DNA of 64,000 nt from an uncultured Alphaproteobacteria bacterium (lineage in GTDB: Bacteria > Pseudomonadota > Alphaproteobacteria > RF32 > CAG-239): contig CASDOS010000050.1 of assembly GCA_949282205.1 (NCBI GenBank), forward strand, positions 62,001 through 126,000, written 5' to 3'. Under the pieces are notes generated by a model. The model was not told the origin of the DNA, did not search any database, and worked only from the letters and a program-made list of their open reading frames with translations. Positions 36,799 through 45,542 of this stretch are shown one piece after another; position 1 is the first letter of the stretch, and each line of letters opens with the position of its first letter. Position numbers and translations under genes: made by a program.

Positions 36799-38088
36799 AT
36801 GAAAAAAAATAAATTATTGTTTATCGCTTTATTTGCAGGGCTGTTCTTAAGCATTGCAGATGTCCATGCTGCGAAAAAAAATGATGATGATGCTAATACT
36901 TATGAGTTGCTAAACTTGTTTGGCGAAGTGATGGAAAGAGCTAAATTAAATTATGTTGAGGAAGTTAGCGATAAAAAACTTATTGAGGCGGCTATTAACG
37001 GTATGTTGACTTCTCTTGATCCTCATTCAAGCTATTTAGATGCCGAAAGTTTTAATTATATGAATGAACAAACTAAAGGTAAATTCGGAGGTTTGGGTAT
37101 TGAAGTAACTATGGATAACGGACTTGTTAAAGTTGTTTCACCAATTGATGATACACCCGCTGCTAAAGCCGGAATTAAAGCTGGAGATTATATTACTCAT
37201 ATTAATGGAGAAACAGTTGTCGGTATGTCGCTTAATGATGCTGTCAGTAAAATGCGCGGTAAAATCGGAGAAAAGGTTAAATTGTCTATCCGCCGTGTCA
37301 ATTCTAAACCCATTGAACTGACTATTAAACGACAAGAAATTAAAATTCAATCCGTTAAAAGTGAAATAAAAGATGATTCAATCGCTTATATCAGAATTTC
37401 TTCTTTTACGGAAGATGTTGATGATACCGTTAGTAAAGCTATTACTGATGCTAAAAAGAAATTAAAAAATAAATTGCTGGGAATCGTTATTGACGTCAGA
37501 AATAACCCTGGCGGACTATTAGACCAGGCTGTCGATGTTTCTGATTTGTTCTTGGAAAAGGGCGAAATTGTATCTACTCGCTCCAGAAATGAAAGCGATA
37601 CTGTTAAATTTATGGCTAATGAAGGTGATGTTGCTAAGGGATTACCTATTGTTGTTATGATTAATGAAGGTTCTGCTTCTGCTTCCGAAATTCTGGCAGG
37701 CGCTTTGCAAGATCATCATAGAGCCATTATTTTAGGCGAAAAATCTTTCGGTAAAGGTTCTGTTCAAACGGTTATTCCTCTCAGAGATTATGGCGCTATG
37801 AGATTAACTACCGCCAGATACTATACGCCTTCAGGGCGATCTATTCAAGCTAAAGGTATTGAACCTGATATTGAAGTTAAACCGGCAAAAGTTGAGGAAT
37901 TAGAATCTTATGCTTTGAATATTAGTGAGGCTGATTTGAATAATGCCCTTAAAAATGATAGCGATGTTTCTAATGATTCCGAACAGAAAAAAGGTAAATC
38001 AAAAGAAGATTTAGCTGACTATCAACTGGTTCGCGCCCTTGATTTGGTTAAAGCATTGGCTCTTTATTCCAAATCAGATGAAAATTAG
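36799..38088 (+). CDS. ctpA: C-terminal processing peptidase (S41), CtpA
   Basis: The product has 429 residues. It has a signal peptide or anchor (about 1-25), a PDZ domain (about 85-170; GGLGIEVTMDNGLVKVVSPIDDTPA), then the S41 core with NEGSASASEILAGALQ (catalytic Ser) and the catalytic Lys region GEKSFGKGSVQT. It degrades or matures periplasmic proteins. The ATG at 36799 has an AGGA site 6 bases upstream; an ATG at 36793 lies on that site and is less likely. Its tail is acidic and short of motifs. Confidence 0.93.
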   Translation: MKKNKLLFIALFAGLFLSIADVHAAKKNDDDANTYELLNLFGEVMERAKLNYVEEVSDKKLIEAAINGMLTSLDPHSSYLDAESFNYMNEQTKGKFGGLGIEVTMDNGLVKVVSPIDDTPAAKAGIKAGDYITHINGETVVGMSLNDAVSKMRGKIGEKVKLSIRRVNSKPIELTIKRQEIKIQSVKSEIKDDSIAYIRISSFTEDVDDTVSKAITDAKKKLKNKLLGIVIDVRNNPGGLLDQAVDVSDLFLEKGEIVSTRSRNESDTVKFMANEGDVAKGLPIVVMINEGSASASEILAGALQDHHRAIILGEKSFGKGSVQTVIPLRDYGAMRLTTARYYTPSGRSIQAKGIEPDIEVKPAKVEELESYALNISEADLNNALKNDSDVSNDSEQKKGKSKEDLADYQLVRALDLVKALALYSKSDEN

Positions 38089-38097
38089 GGGAATTTT

Positions 38098-38586
38098 ATG
38101 ACTAAACATTTTAGACGCTGTGCCGGTGCTGTTGTTTTTAATTCTTCCGGATTGGTACTCTTAGGAAATCGTATTGATGCTTCTAATGATAATTGGCAAT
38201 TTCCACAAGGGGGAATCGAAGAAAATGAAACACCGCTTGCCGCGGCTAAAAGAGAACTTTTTGAGGAGACGGGCGTATCTTCCGTTATTCCTATCTATAC
38301 GGACGATACCCCTTCTCGTTATGAGTTTACTGATGAAATTAAACAAAAATTTCGTACTTGCGGAATTTTTAATGATGGGCAAGATATTTATTTTTCTTTG
38401 TTTTTCTTCGTCGGAAATGATAGTGAAATTAATTTAAATTTACCACACCCCGAGTTTAAATCGTATTGTTGGGAAACTCTTGATTTTGCCGCGGCTAATA
38501 TTATCAATTTTAAAAAAGATGTTTATCAAGCGCTCTCTCAGCGCTTTGCGCCTCTTATTAAGCAATATCTTGATACCCTCTCTTGA
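38098..38586 (+). CDS. rppH: RNA pyrophosphohydrolase (Nudix)
   Basis: The product has 162 residues. The Nudix box (GGIEENETPLAAAKRELFEETGV) is complete with all its conserved Glu residues. WQFPQGGIEENE is the RppH/NudH signature. It removes pyrophosphate from the 5' end of mRNA to start decay; an alternative role on dinucleoside polyphosphates is known. It is the last gene of the gpmI-EnvC-ctpA operon, a conserved arrangement. Confidence 0.95.
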   Translation: MTKHFRRCAGAVVFNSSGLVLLGNRIDASNDNWQFPQGGIEENETPLAAAKRELFEETGVSSVIPIYTDDTPSRYEFTDEIKQKFRTCGIFNDGQDIYFSLFFFVGNDSEINLNLPHPEFKSYCWETLDFAAANIINFKKDVYQALSQRFAPLIKQYLDTLS

Positions 38587-38648
38587 TATTTTGTTTATCT
38601 TATCATAAATTTATGAAGAGGATGTTTTTTGGATTAAAGGAATAAAAA

Positions 38649-39098
38649 ATGGGTAATTTGCCACAATTTAGAGATATTCAAATACCTGATGGTGTTTCTT
38701 TTTTTCCTCTTGCTTATGGATGGTGGGTTTTGTTACTTACCTTATTTCTTTTGATTATTGGCGTGAGATTATTTATCGCTTTTTGGAAATCGCGCAGAAA
38801 ATATTACTCCTTAAAAAAATTAGATGCTATTTCTGTTGATAATCCAATACAGGCTGCTATGGATATTTCTGAGTTACTGCGGCGTATCAGTCTTGTTAAA
38901 TACAGAAGTTCTTGTGCTCTCTCCGGAAAAGATTGGATTGATTTTCTTAATCAACATTCAACAATTCCTCTTTCTCCTCAAAATGCTGAATTTCTGTCTT
39001 TTGCACCTTTTATGAGCCTTTCTGATTCCCGATATACCTCCGAGGACGCCTTAGAACTAAAAACTTTTTGTAAAAATTGGATTGGAGGAAACTTATGA
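38649..39098 (+). CDS. DUF4381-type membrane protein of the Bat operon
   Basis: The product has 149 residues. A single membrane helix lies at about 28-46 after a Pro-rich N-terminus (PDGVSFFPLAYGWWVL), with a cytoplasmic helical domain (YSLKKLDAI... SELLRRISLVKYRSSCALSGKDWIDFL). This layout is that of the DUF4381 family, which usually accompanies Bat (Bacteroides aerotolerance-like) genes. It overlaps the next gene by 4 bases. Confidence 0.85.
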   Translation: MGNLPQFRDIQIPDGVSFFPLAYGWWVLLLTLFLLIIGVRLFIAFWKSRRKYYSLKKLDAISVDNPIQAAMDISELLRRISLVKYRSSCALSGKDWIDFLNQHSTIPLSPQNAEFLSFAPFMSLSDSRYTSEDALELKTFCKNWIGGNL

Positions 39099-40096
39099 TT
39101 GTTTTTGCCTATCCTAAATTGTTTTTATTACTCTTGCTCCCTTTGTTGTATTTTTTTGTTGTTCCGCCTAAAAAACAATTGTTTGGAGATGCCCTAAAAG
39201 TTCCTTTCTTGAATGACTTGAAAGCTATTAAGAGTGATTCTGTTTTTTCTAAATTTAAATTAGCTCATAAATCTTTTGCATCCCTTTTGAAGTTCACTTA
39301 TTTATTTCTTATCTGGACTTTATTGACTACTGCAATAGCGCGTCCGCAATTGGTCGGTGAACCGTATCGGCTTGATGCTAATAATCGTGATATTATGTTG
39401 GTTATTGATATTTCTACGTCTATGCTGCAACCTGATTTTTCAACTCCTAATCAAAGAATTGACAGATTATCTGCCGTTAAAGCTGTTGTCAGCGCTTTTA
39501 TTCAAAAACGTACAGATGATAAAATAGGACTAATTCTTTTTGGTACAAGGGCTTATTTACAATCTCCGCTCACTTTTGATAGGACTTCCGTGCAGGAAAT
39601 TCTTTTAAATACTGACGCCGGTATGGCTGGTCAATCGACTTCTATTGGTGATGCTTTGGGGCTTGCCTTAAAAAATTTGCGAAACGAAAAAAATAAAGAT
39701 AATAAAGTTATTATTCTTCTTTCTGACGGAGAAAGTAATGATGGCGCTTTGAGTATGGCTCAAGCTATTAACTTGGCTGAAAAGGAAGGAATTAAAGTTT
39801 ATACTATCGGTGTTGGTGCAGAAGCTAATTTTATTAATTCTTTGTTTGGTTTGAGAAATAATGAACTTGATGAGAAAAGTCTGAAATTATTAGCGCAAAG
39901 AACGAAAGGAAATTATTTTCGAGCCACTGACTTAAATTCTTTAGCGGATATTTATAATCGAATTGATTCTCTTGAACCGGAACAAACCGAAGGTACTTTT
40001 GTTCAAGATAAAACGGATTTATTCTATATTCCGCTAATCATGGCTCTTGTCATGGTTTTCTTCTTTCTTTTCTTTTCCAGGAGCTTCGTAAAATGA
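39095..40096 (+). CDS. Von Willebrand factor A membrane protein, BatA-like
   Basis: The product has 333 residues. Two membrane segments at the N-terminus (about 5-22 and 55-80) and one at the C-terminus (about 305-325) frame a VWA domain. The MIDAS metal site is complete: D-I-S-T-S near 110, T in QSTSIGDAL, and D in LLSDGES. It is the Bat-type partner of the next gene and overlaps it by 4 bases. The Bat operon is linked to cell envelope integrity or stress; its precise role is unsettled. Confidence 0.88.
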   Translation: MIVFAYPKLFLLLLLPLLYFFVVPPKKQLFGDALKVPFLNDLKAIKSDSVFSKFKLAHKSFASLLKFTYLFLIWTLLTTAIARPQLVGEPYRLDANNRDIMLVIDISTSMLQPDFSTPNQRIDRLSAVKAVVSAFIQKRTDDKIGLILFGTRAYLQSPLTFDRTSVQEILLNTDAGMAGQSTSIGDALGLALKNLRNEKNKDNKVIILLSDGESNDGALSMAQAINLAEKEGIKVYTIGVGAEANFINSLFGLRNNELDEKSLKLLAQRTKGNYFRATDLNSLADIYNRIDSLEPEQTEGTFVQDKTDLFYIPLIMALVMVFFFLFFSRSFVK

Positions 40097-41982
40097 ATGA
40101 GTTTTTAGCTAATTTCCATTTTATCAGACCGTGGATACTTTTGTTACTTTTTATCCCTATCCTTTCGCTTTGGCGAAAAATGAAAATTAAAAATATGACA
40201 TCTTCTTGGGAGGATATTTGTGATCCGAACCTTCTTAGATTTCTTCTAATAAAAGAAAATCATCTTTCCTTTTTCTCTCTTAAAAAAATTATTTATATAG
40301 GCGTCTTTTCTGCAATTATTGCAGCGGCGGGACCTTCTTGGAAAAAAAATGAAATACCAACATTTGTGGTCGAAAACCCTAATATGTTTCTTCTGAGTTT
40401 AGCGCAAGATATGACGCTTAATGATATTACACCATCAAGACTCGATAGGGCAAAATTTGTTATTTCTGATTTGGCTGACGCTTTTCCGCAGGGACAATTC
40501 GGTATTGAGGTTTATTCTGAAGAACCTTATATTATTTCTCCTATTTCCGATGATGTTAATTTATTAAAAAATCTTTTGCCGCAAATCGTTACCAATATTG
40601 TTCCTGACCAAGGTGATCGACTCGATAGAGCCATTAATTTGGCTATCGAGAGATTCCAAGCTGCCGGTTATGCTCATGGAAATATTATTATTTTTACTTC
40701 TGACGTTGGACAACGTTTTGATTTGGCTTTAGACGCAATTCAAAAAGCAGCTCAGCTAAATTATAAAATATATATCGTTGATGCATCCTTTTCCGGTAAT
40801 GAAAAATTACAATTATTGGCCAATAAAGGTAATGGTTTTTATATTTCTATTAAAGATACTAATTTTCAGCCCTTAATCGATAATATTTTGAAAATGAATG
40901 ATGAGCAGATTAAACTTAGCCAAAATTTACGCTCCAACTTTGTTGATTATGGGTACTATCTTTTGTTTCTTCCTTTAATTTGTACTTTGATTTTCTTTCG
41001 ACGTGGTGTTTTGTTTGTTTTTGCTCTGTTTTTTGCTTTTGACGCACATGCCGCTTTCTTCTTAAATGATAATCAGACGGCTTTACGTTATTTTAATAAC
41101 GGAAATTACGAACAAGCAGCGCAAAAATTTCAAGATCCTGTTTGGAAAGGCGTAGCCTTGTTTAAAGCCGATAAACTTGAAGAGGCTCTTAAAGAATTTG
41201 ATAAAACAAACTCTGATATGGCTCTTTATAATAAAGGTCTTACTCTGGCTAAACTTTGTAAATATGAAGATGCTAAAAGGACTTTTTTGCAGGCATTGAA
41301 ACTTAATCCATCTCACCAAGATGCTCAATATAATTTGTCTGTATTAAATGATTTATTTGAAAAAGCTAAAACAGATCCCTCTGTTTTGAGTTGCGGGGAA
41401 AATCAACAACAAAATCAGAATTCTGATTCTAACCAGGATAATGATAAAAAAGATACGCAAAATCAACAAAATTCCACTTCTAATTCATCCGCAAATAATG
41501 AAAATCAACAACAGGAAAATAATAACACCAATAATCAACCTCAACCGAAAAATTCTTCTTCCGAGCAATCTCAACAAGATAATTCCGAAAAATCTTCTCA
41601 ACAAGAAAATACTCAAAATAATCAATCCGCTACTGATGAAAATAATAATCAAAATAATCCTTCTTCCGAAAATGATGATACTCAAAAAAATCAAAATGCT
41701 GAAGATAAAAATCAACCGTCTAAGGCGAATCAAGATGAAGGTCAAGAGCAAAAAACAAATAATACTGATGGGAATGATAATAACGGAACTCAAAATCAAC
41801 AGGTAGAACAAACTGTTAACTTAGTCAATGCTCAAAAAGGTGATGAAAATGATAAGTATGATGAAGAAGCCGTTATTATGCAAAAACAATACAGAGATAT
41901 TCCTGATGATACGGGGGGACTCTTACGAGAATTTATTAAAAAAGAATATTCAAAGGATAGGTATCGTGATGAAAATATTTAA
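40093..41982 (+). CDS. VWA-TPR fusion, BatB/BatC-like, with degenerate MIDAS and Q/N-rich tail
   Basis: The product has 629 residues. Layout: two N-terminal helices, a VWA-like domain (about 85-260), a third helix (about 285-310), TPR-type repeats (about 325-425, FNNGNYEQAAQKF, ALKLNPSHQDAQYNL), then a strongly Q/N/S-rich region (about 435-590), and a short conserved-looking C-terminal box (DIPDDTGGLLREFIKKEY). The VWA MIDAS is degenerate: the expected DxSxS is AQDMT. The metal-independent VWA may act as a scaffold. The Bat operon usually carries BatB and BatC as separate genes; here they are fused. It overlaps BatA by 4 bases and BatD by 14. Confidence 0.85.
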   Translation: MNEFLANFHFIRPWILLLLFIPILSLWRKMKIKNMTSSWEDICDPNLLRFLLIKENHLSFFSLKKIIYIGVFSAIIAAAGPSWKKNEIPTFVVENPNMFLLSLAQDMTLNDITPSRLDRAKFVISDLADAFPQGQFGIEVYSEEPYIISPISDDVNLLKNLLPQIVTNIVPDQGDRLDRAINLAIERFQAAGYAHGNIIIFTSDVGQRFDLALDAIQKAAQLNYKIYIVDASFSGNEKLQLLANKGNGFYISIKDTNFQPLIDNILKMNDEQIKLSQNLRSNFVDYGYYLLFLPLICTLIFFRRGVLFVFALFFAFDAHAAFFLNDNQTALRYFNNGNYEQAAQKFQDPVWKGVALFKADKLEEALKEFDKTNSDMALYNKGLTLAKLCKYEDAKRTFLQALKLNPSHQDAQYNLSVLNDLFEKAKTDPSVLSCGENQQQNQNSDSNQDNDKKDTQNQQNSTSNSSANNENQQQENNNTNNQPQPKNSSSEQSQQDNSEKSSQQENTQNNQSATDENNNQNNPSSENDDTQKNQNAEDKNQPSKANQDEGQEQKTNNTDGNDNNGTQNQQVEQTVNLVNAQKGDENDKYDEEAVIMQKQYRDIPDDTGGLLREFIKKEYSKDRYRDENI

Positions 41983-43705
41983 ATTTTTACTTTGTTATCT
42001 ATTTGCTTGTTGTTTAGCCTTTTCTTCTCAAGCAGATGAACTTAATGTTAGTTTGGATAAAAATGTTATTACTGAGGCAGATACTGTTAATTTGACGATT
42101 TCTTATTCCGGTGATAGTGATGAAAATCCTGATTTGAGTGCTTTACAAAATGATTTTCAAATTGTTTCAAATATGGCGTCTAAGCGCATTAATTATGTGA
42201 ATGGGAATTTTTCTCAAGTTAAATCGTGGACTATCGGCTTAAAACCATTAAAACATGGTAAAATAACTATCAAACCTATTACCCTGGGTTCTGTTAGTTC
42301 AAATTATGTTGATGTCGATGTCAAAGAAGTAACCGATGTTGCTTTTGTACCTGATAGTCGTGAAAATTCTAACTCTCCTTATTTCCAAATCGAACAGTCT
42401 ATCTCTCCTGTAAATCCTTATATTCAGCAGCAAACCGTCGTCTGGGTTACTCTTTATGATAGTTTGGGGCTTCAGGATGGTTCTCTCTCTATTTCTGACG
42501 ATACATTAAAAAATTGGAGTATTACCCCTATTTCTTCAAAACCTATTGTTAAAACTGATTTTATTAACGGCAAAAAGATGAATGTCGTTAAGTATGCTTT
42601 TGCGGCTTTTCCTTTAAAAAGTGGAAAGATTAATTCTCCTCAATTTGTTTTTGACGGATTTTATATCAAAAATGTTAGCTTTAATTTGCCTAATTTTAAT
42701 GATACTTTTATAAGTTTTGGAATTGATTTTCAGAACTCTCTCGGACAGAGAATACCGGTTAGAATGAAAACTAAAATTAAACCTGTTGAGGTTATTCCCG
42801 TGCCTGATAAATTCACGGGTACTTGGCTTCCGCTTACGGATTTAACTATTGAAGCAAAATGGTCACCTAATACTAAATTTCAAACCGGTGAGGCTTTGAC
42901 CAGAAATGTAATTGTTCGGGCTTTTGGATTACAAGATGAAATGTTTCCTAATCTCTCATTCCCTAATATTGAGGGGTTTAAACAGTATCCCGAAAAACCA
43001 GAAATATCCTCCTCTTTCAATAACGGACAAATTGTTACCACCGCTAAATATAACATCGTTTATATTCCATCAACTTCCGGAAACTTCTCTTTTCCTAAAC
43101 AAGAAATTGAATGGTTTAATGTTAATTCCGGAAAATTTCAGAAAACAGCTATTCCTTCAGAAACAATTTCTGTTGCAGCTAATCCTAATATTCCTGATAA
43201 ACAGGAAAAATCTGTTGAGGTGCCTCAGCAGGCTTCCGAGAGTGTTTCTGTTGTAAATAAAAATCAACATATTTCTTCAAATAATACTTCTGTACAACGT
43301 TCTTTTAATTTTACTGAGTACAAAATGTATGTTTGGTTTATTCTTGCTCTTATTTTATTGTTGCTTTTCTTAAAATTGTTCACTTTCAGTAATAAACATG
43401 ATAATTATCGCTCCGCAGTTATTTCTTCTATTCGCAAAAAAAACTATGCGGAGGCTCGAAAATATTTAATTCTATGGGCGACAAATAAATTTAATAGTAC
43501 ACATATACAAAATCTTAATGATATTGCTGAAATCGCTCATAATCCTGATTTTAGTGCGCAATTAAATGTTTTAAATCAAATTTTGTATTCAGATGCTCCT
43601 GTTGTCCTCAATACAGCCGAATTCTTGACTGTTTATAAAAAAATTGATAAACAAAATAGAAAATCTACCAAAAATAAAGAGATTTTACCAAATCTTTACA
43701 ATTAA
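41969..43705 (+). CDS. BatD-like (DUF7939/BatD family) periplasmic beta-sandwich protein
   Basis: The product has 578 residues. A signal peptide (about 1-22) is followed by repeated beta-sandwich segments (VSLDKNVITEADTVNLTISYSG, FQIEQSISPVNPYIQQQTVVWV, and later NVIVRAFGLQDEMFPNLSFPNIEGFKQYP), which are BatD hallmarks. One membrane helix near 500-520 is followed by a short cytoplasmic helical tail. The ATG at 41969 lies before the end of the previous gene; the 5'-extended frame is rejected as it lacks a signal peptide. It ends the operon. Confidence 0.85.
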   Translation: MKIFKFLLCYLFACCLAFSSQADELNVSLDKNVITEADTVNLTISYSGDSDENPDLSALQNDFQIVSNMASKRINYVNGNFSQVKSWTIGLKPLKHGKITIKPITLGSVSSNYVDVDVKEVTDVAFVPDSRENSNSPYFQIEQSISPVNPYIQQQTVVWVTLYDSLGLQDGSLSISDDTLKNWSITPISSKPIVKTDFINGKKMNVVKYAFAAFPLKSGKINSPQFVFDGFYIKNVSFNLPNFNDTFISFGIDFQNSLGQRIPVRMKTKIKPVEVIPVPDKFTGTWLPLTDLTIEAKWSPNTKFQTGEALTRNVIVRAFGLQDEMFPNLSFPNIEGFKQYPEKPEISSSFNNGQIVTTAKYNIVYIPSTSGNFSFPKQEIEWFNVNSGKFQKTAIPSETISVAANPNIPDKQEKSVEVPQQASESVSVVNKNQHISSNNTSVQRSFNFTEYKMYVWFILALILLLLFLKLFTFSNKHDNYRSAVISSIRKKNYAEARKYLILWATNKFNSTHIQNLNDIAEIAHNPDFSAQLNVLNQILYSDAPVVLNTAEFLTVYKKIDKQNRKSTKNKEILPNLYN

Positions 43706-43745
43706 ATTGCATTTTATATAATATAAAATGACTTGTGGAGATGCC

Positions 43746-44615
43746 ATGCTTTGGGTTAAAAGAATAGTTTGCGGAATTATAGCTCTTGTTCTGATTTTTT
43801 GCAGTATAAAACTTATTCAGACTGATGAACAAGCATGGCAGGCTTTAGGTTGTTGCTTGTTTATTTTGGGTATTACTTTGGTTCATATTGCTATTCTTCA
43901 ACAACTACCTAAATATAATTTTTGGGTTACCTTAATTGCTGTTGGTTTGGCTTTTATTCTTTATTCTAATACTTATCATCCTTCTCAAGAAAATATTCGT
44001 GTTATAGAAAACAAATTGGTCAATGATACTCAAAAAAGTAATAACAAAGAAATAGTGCAAAGCTCGAAAAAAGAAGTGAAAAAGAAAAAAAAGAAAAAAT
44101 CTTCTACAGGGTTTAATCCTTCTGCCTATCCTAAAATCAGCGGTAGCGCCAATGTTATTCATGCTAATGTCTTTTATATCGGTGGACGCTATGTCAGACT
44201 TTATGGTGTAGATGCTCCTGATAATGATCAAATATGTTCTGATGCTAGCGGGAGCTCTTATAATTGCGGACAAGAGGCTGTTTCTTGGTTGCGCGGTTGG
44301 ATTGATAATAATGTTATTGATTGTTATTTGCTTAAAATTGAGCCTAATGGACAAGATTTGGCTACTTGTATTTGGGGCGATTATGATATTGGAGCCGCTC
44401 TTGTTGCTTCCGGATGGGCTTTGGCTAATACAAGAGAAACGAATATCTATACTCCTTATGAGGTAAAAGCTAAAAGCGAATCTTCCGGTTTGTGGCAAGG
44501 TACTTTTTATTCTCCTGCTGATTGGCGTGATATTAAACGTACCAGAAATGATTTTACGATTAAAAGAACTTCAAAAAGTAGCTCTTTCTTTGATTTTGGC
44601 TCTTGGTTTAAATAA
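43746..44615 (+). CDS. Membrane-anchored staphylococcal-nuclease-like protein (probably catalytically altered)
   Basis: The product has 289 residues. Three hydrophobic segments lie near 3-70, a Lys-rich linker follows (about 100-118; KKEVKKKKKKKSS), then an SNase-like domain (about 130-255) with VRLYGVDAPD and a C-rich insert (DQICSDASGSSYNCGQ). The nuclease's catalytic residues look altered: the usual DAPE is DAPD and the later GR-x-LA motif reads GQDLA. The WQGTFYSPADWR end matches the family. A GGAG lies upstream of the ATG at 43746; the ATG at 43728 is possible. It has no clear operon partner; tsaE starts 1 base after it. Confidence 0.8.
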   Translation: MLWVKRIVCGIIALVLIFCSIKLIQTDEQAWQALGCCLFILGITLVHIAILQQLPKYNFWVTLIAVGLAFILYSNTYHPSQENIRVIENKLVNDTQKSNNKEIVQSSKKEVKKKKKKKSSTGFNPSAYPKISGSANVIHANVFYIGGRYVRLYGVDAPDNDQICSDASGSSYNCGQEAVSWLRGWIDNNVIDCYLLKIEPNGQDLATCIWGDYDIGAALVASGWALANTRETNIYTPYEVKAKSESSGLWQGTFYSPADWRDIKRTRNDFTIKRTSKSSSFFDFGSWFK

Positions 44616-44616
44616 T

Positions 44617-45084
44617 ATGAATGAATATAAAAGAATTTTTAAATGTAGAAATGAACTTGATACAAAGCGGTTAGCGCACTGTTTTAGTTTGATTGCCAGA
44701 AAAGGTGATGTTTTTGCTTTGTTTGGTACTCTTGGAGTCGGAAAAAGTACTTTCGCTCGATATTTTATACAATCTTTGACTGATGCTTCTGAAGTTCCCA
44801 GTCCTACTTTTACGTTGGTTCAATCTTATGATACCGCAAAATTTCCGATTTATCACTATGATATGTATCGTCTTAAATATCCTGAAGAGGCATTCGAATT
44901 AGGTGTTGAGGAATCTTTTTTTCTTGGGGTCAATCTTATTGAATGGCCCGAAAAAATTGGTTATATTTTGCCTAAAAATGTTTGGAAAATTGAAATTGCA
45001 ACCAACGACAATATCAGATATTTTACCGTTAGCGTTTGCGATGTAGAAAAATATCAAAGATTAGAAAGTATTGCTTATGACTAA
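44617..45084 (+). CDS. tsaE: tRNA t6A biosynthesis ATPase TsaE
   Basis: The product has 155 residues. Walker A is GTLGVGKST (near residue 35), with FARYFIQSL and the family motifs EVPSPTFTLVQSYD and YHYDMYRLKYPEEAFELGVEE. Together with TsaB and TsaD it helps make threonylcarbamoyladenosine on tRNA. The start at 44617 is directly after the nuclease-like gene; the frame extends upstream but overlaps it. It overlaps the next gene by 8 bases. Confidence 0.93.
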   Translation: MNEYKRIFKCRNELDTKRLAHCFSLIARKGDVFALFGTLGVGKSTFARYFIQSLTDASEVPSPTFTLVQSYDTAKFPIYHYDMYRLKYPEEAFELGVEESFFLGVNLIEWPEKIGYILPKNVWKIEIATNDNIRYFTVSVCDVEKYQRLESIAYD

Positions 45085-45499
45085 TATTCACGCAACGCTT
45101 ATATCTTTTCAAAATAAAGGTATTTTATTCAGAGGTAAATCCGGAAGCGGAAAATCCGATTTAGCCTTAAGATTTATTATGGCTCACAATGCTGTTTTAG
45201 TTGCTGATGATAGAGTTAATTTGTCTGTTCAAAAGAATGTTCTTTTGGGAGCTGCTCCTCCCGAAATTCAAGGAAAACTCGAAATCCGCGGTGTCGGTAT
45301 TGCTCATTTTCCTTTTCTTGCTCAAATAGAAATATGCCTTTGTGTTGATTTAATTGATAATCTCGCAGATATTGACAGATTGCCTAATCCTGAAAAAATC
45401 GACTTACAAGGTGTTTCTATTGATAAATTAGTTCTCTATCCGTTTGAATCATCCGCAACTTATAAAATTATTGCAAAAATAAGTGGTATTATTTCTTAA
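45077..45499 (+). CDS. hprK: HPr kinase, kinase-only alphaproteobacterial type
   Basis: The product has 140 residues, about half the length of the Gram-positive bifunctional enzyme: only the C-terminal kinase domain is present, as usual in alphaproteobacteria. Walker A is GKSGSGKSD (about residues 22-30), then VADDRV, and the HprK signature EIRGVGI near 75. It phosphorylates a serine of HPr of the nitrogen-related phosphotransferase system. The ATG at 45077 overlaps tsaE by 8 bases. Neither HPr nor the PTS enzymes are in the window. Confidence 0.88.
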   Translation: MTNIHATLISFQNKGILFRGKSGSGKSDLALRFIMAHNAVLVADDRVNLSVQKNVLLGAAPPEIQGKLEIRGVGIAHFPFLAQIEICLCVDLIDNLADIDRLPNPEKIDLQGVSIDKLVLYPFESSATYKIIAKISGIIS

Positions 45500-45542
45500 T
45501 TGTGTTAATACTGTCTTAGATTGGTTTTATAAGGAATTTAAA

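Noticed and set aside
41441..41811. Isoleucine-rich frames on both strands
   Set aside because: Produced by the Q/N-rich repeat of the BatB-like gene read in other frames.
43932..44498. 188-codon minus-strand frame inside the nuclease-like gene
   Set aside because: Shadow of the plus-strand gene; its I/S/N-rich translation has no domain features.
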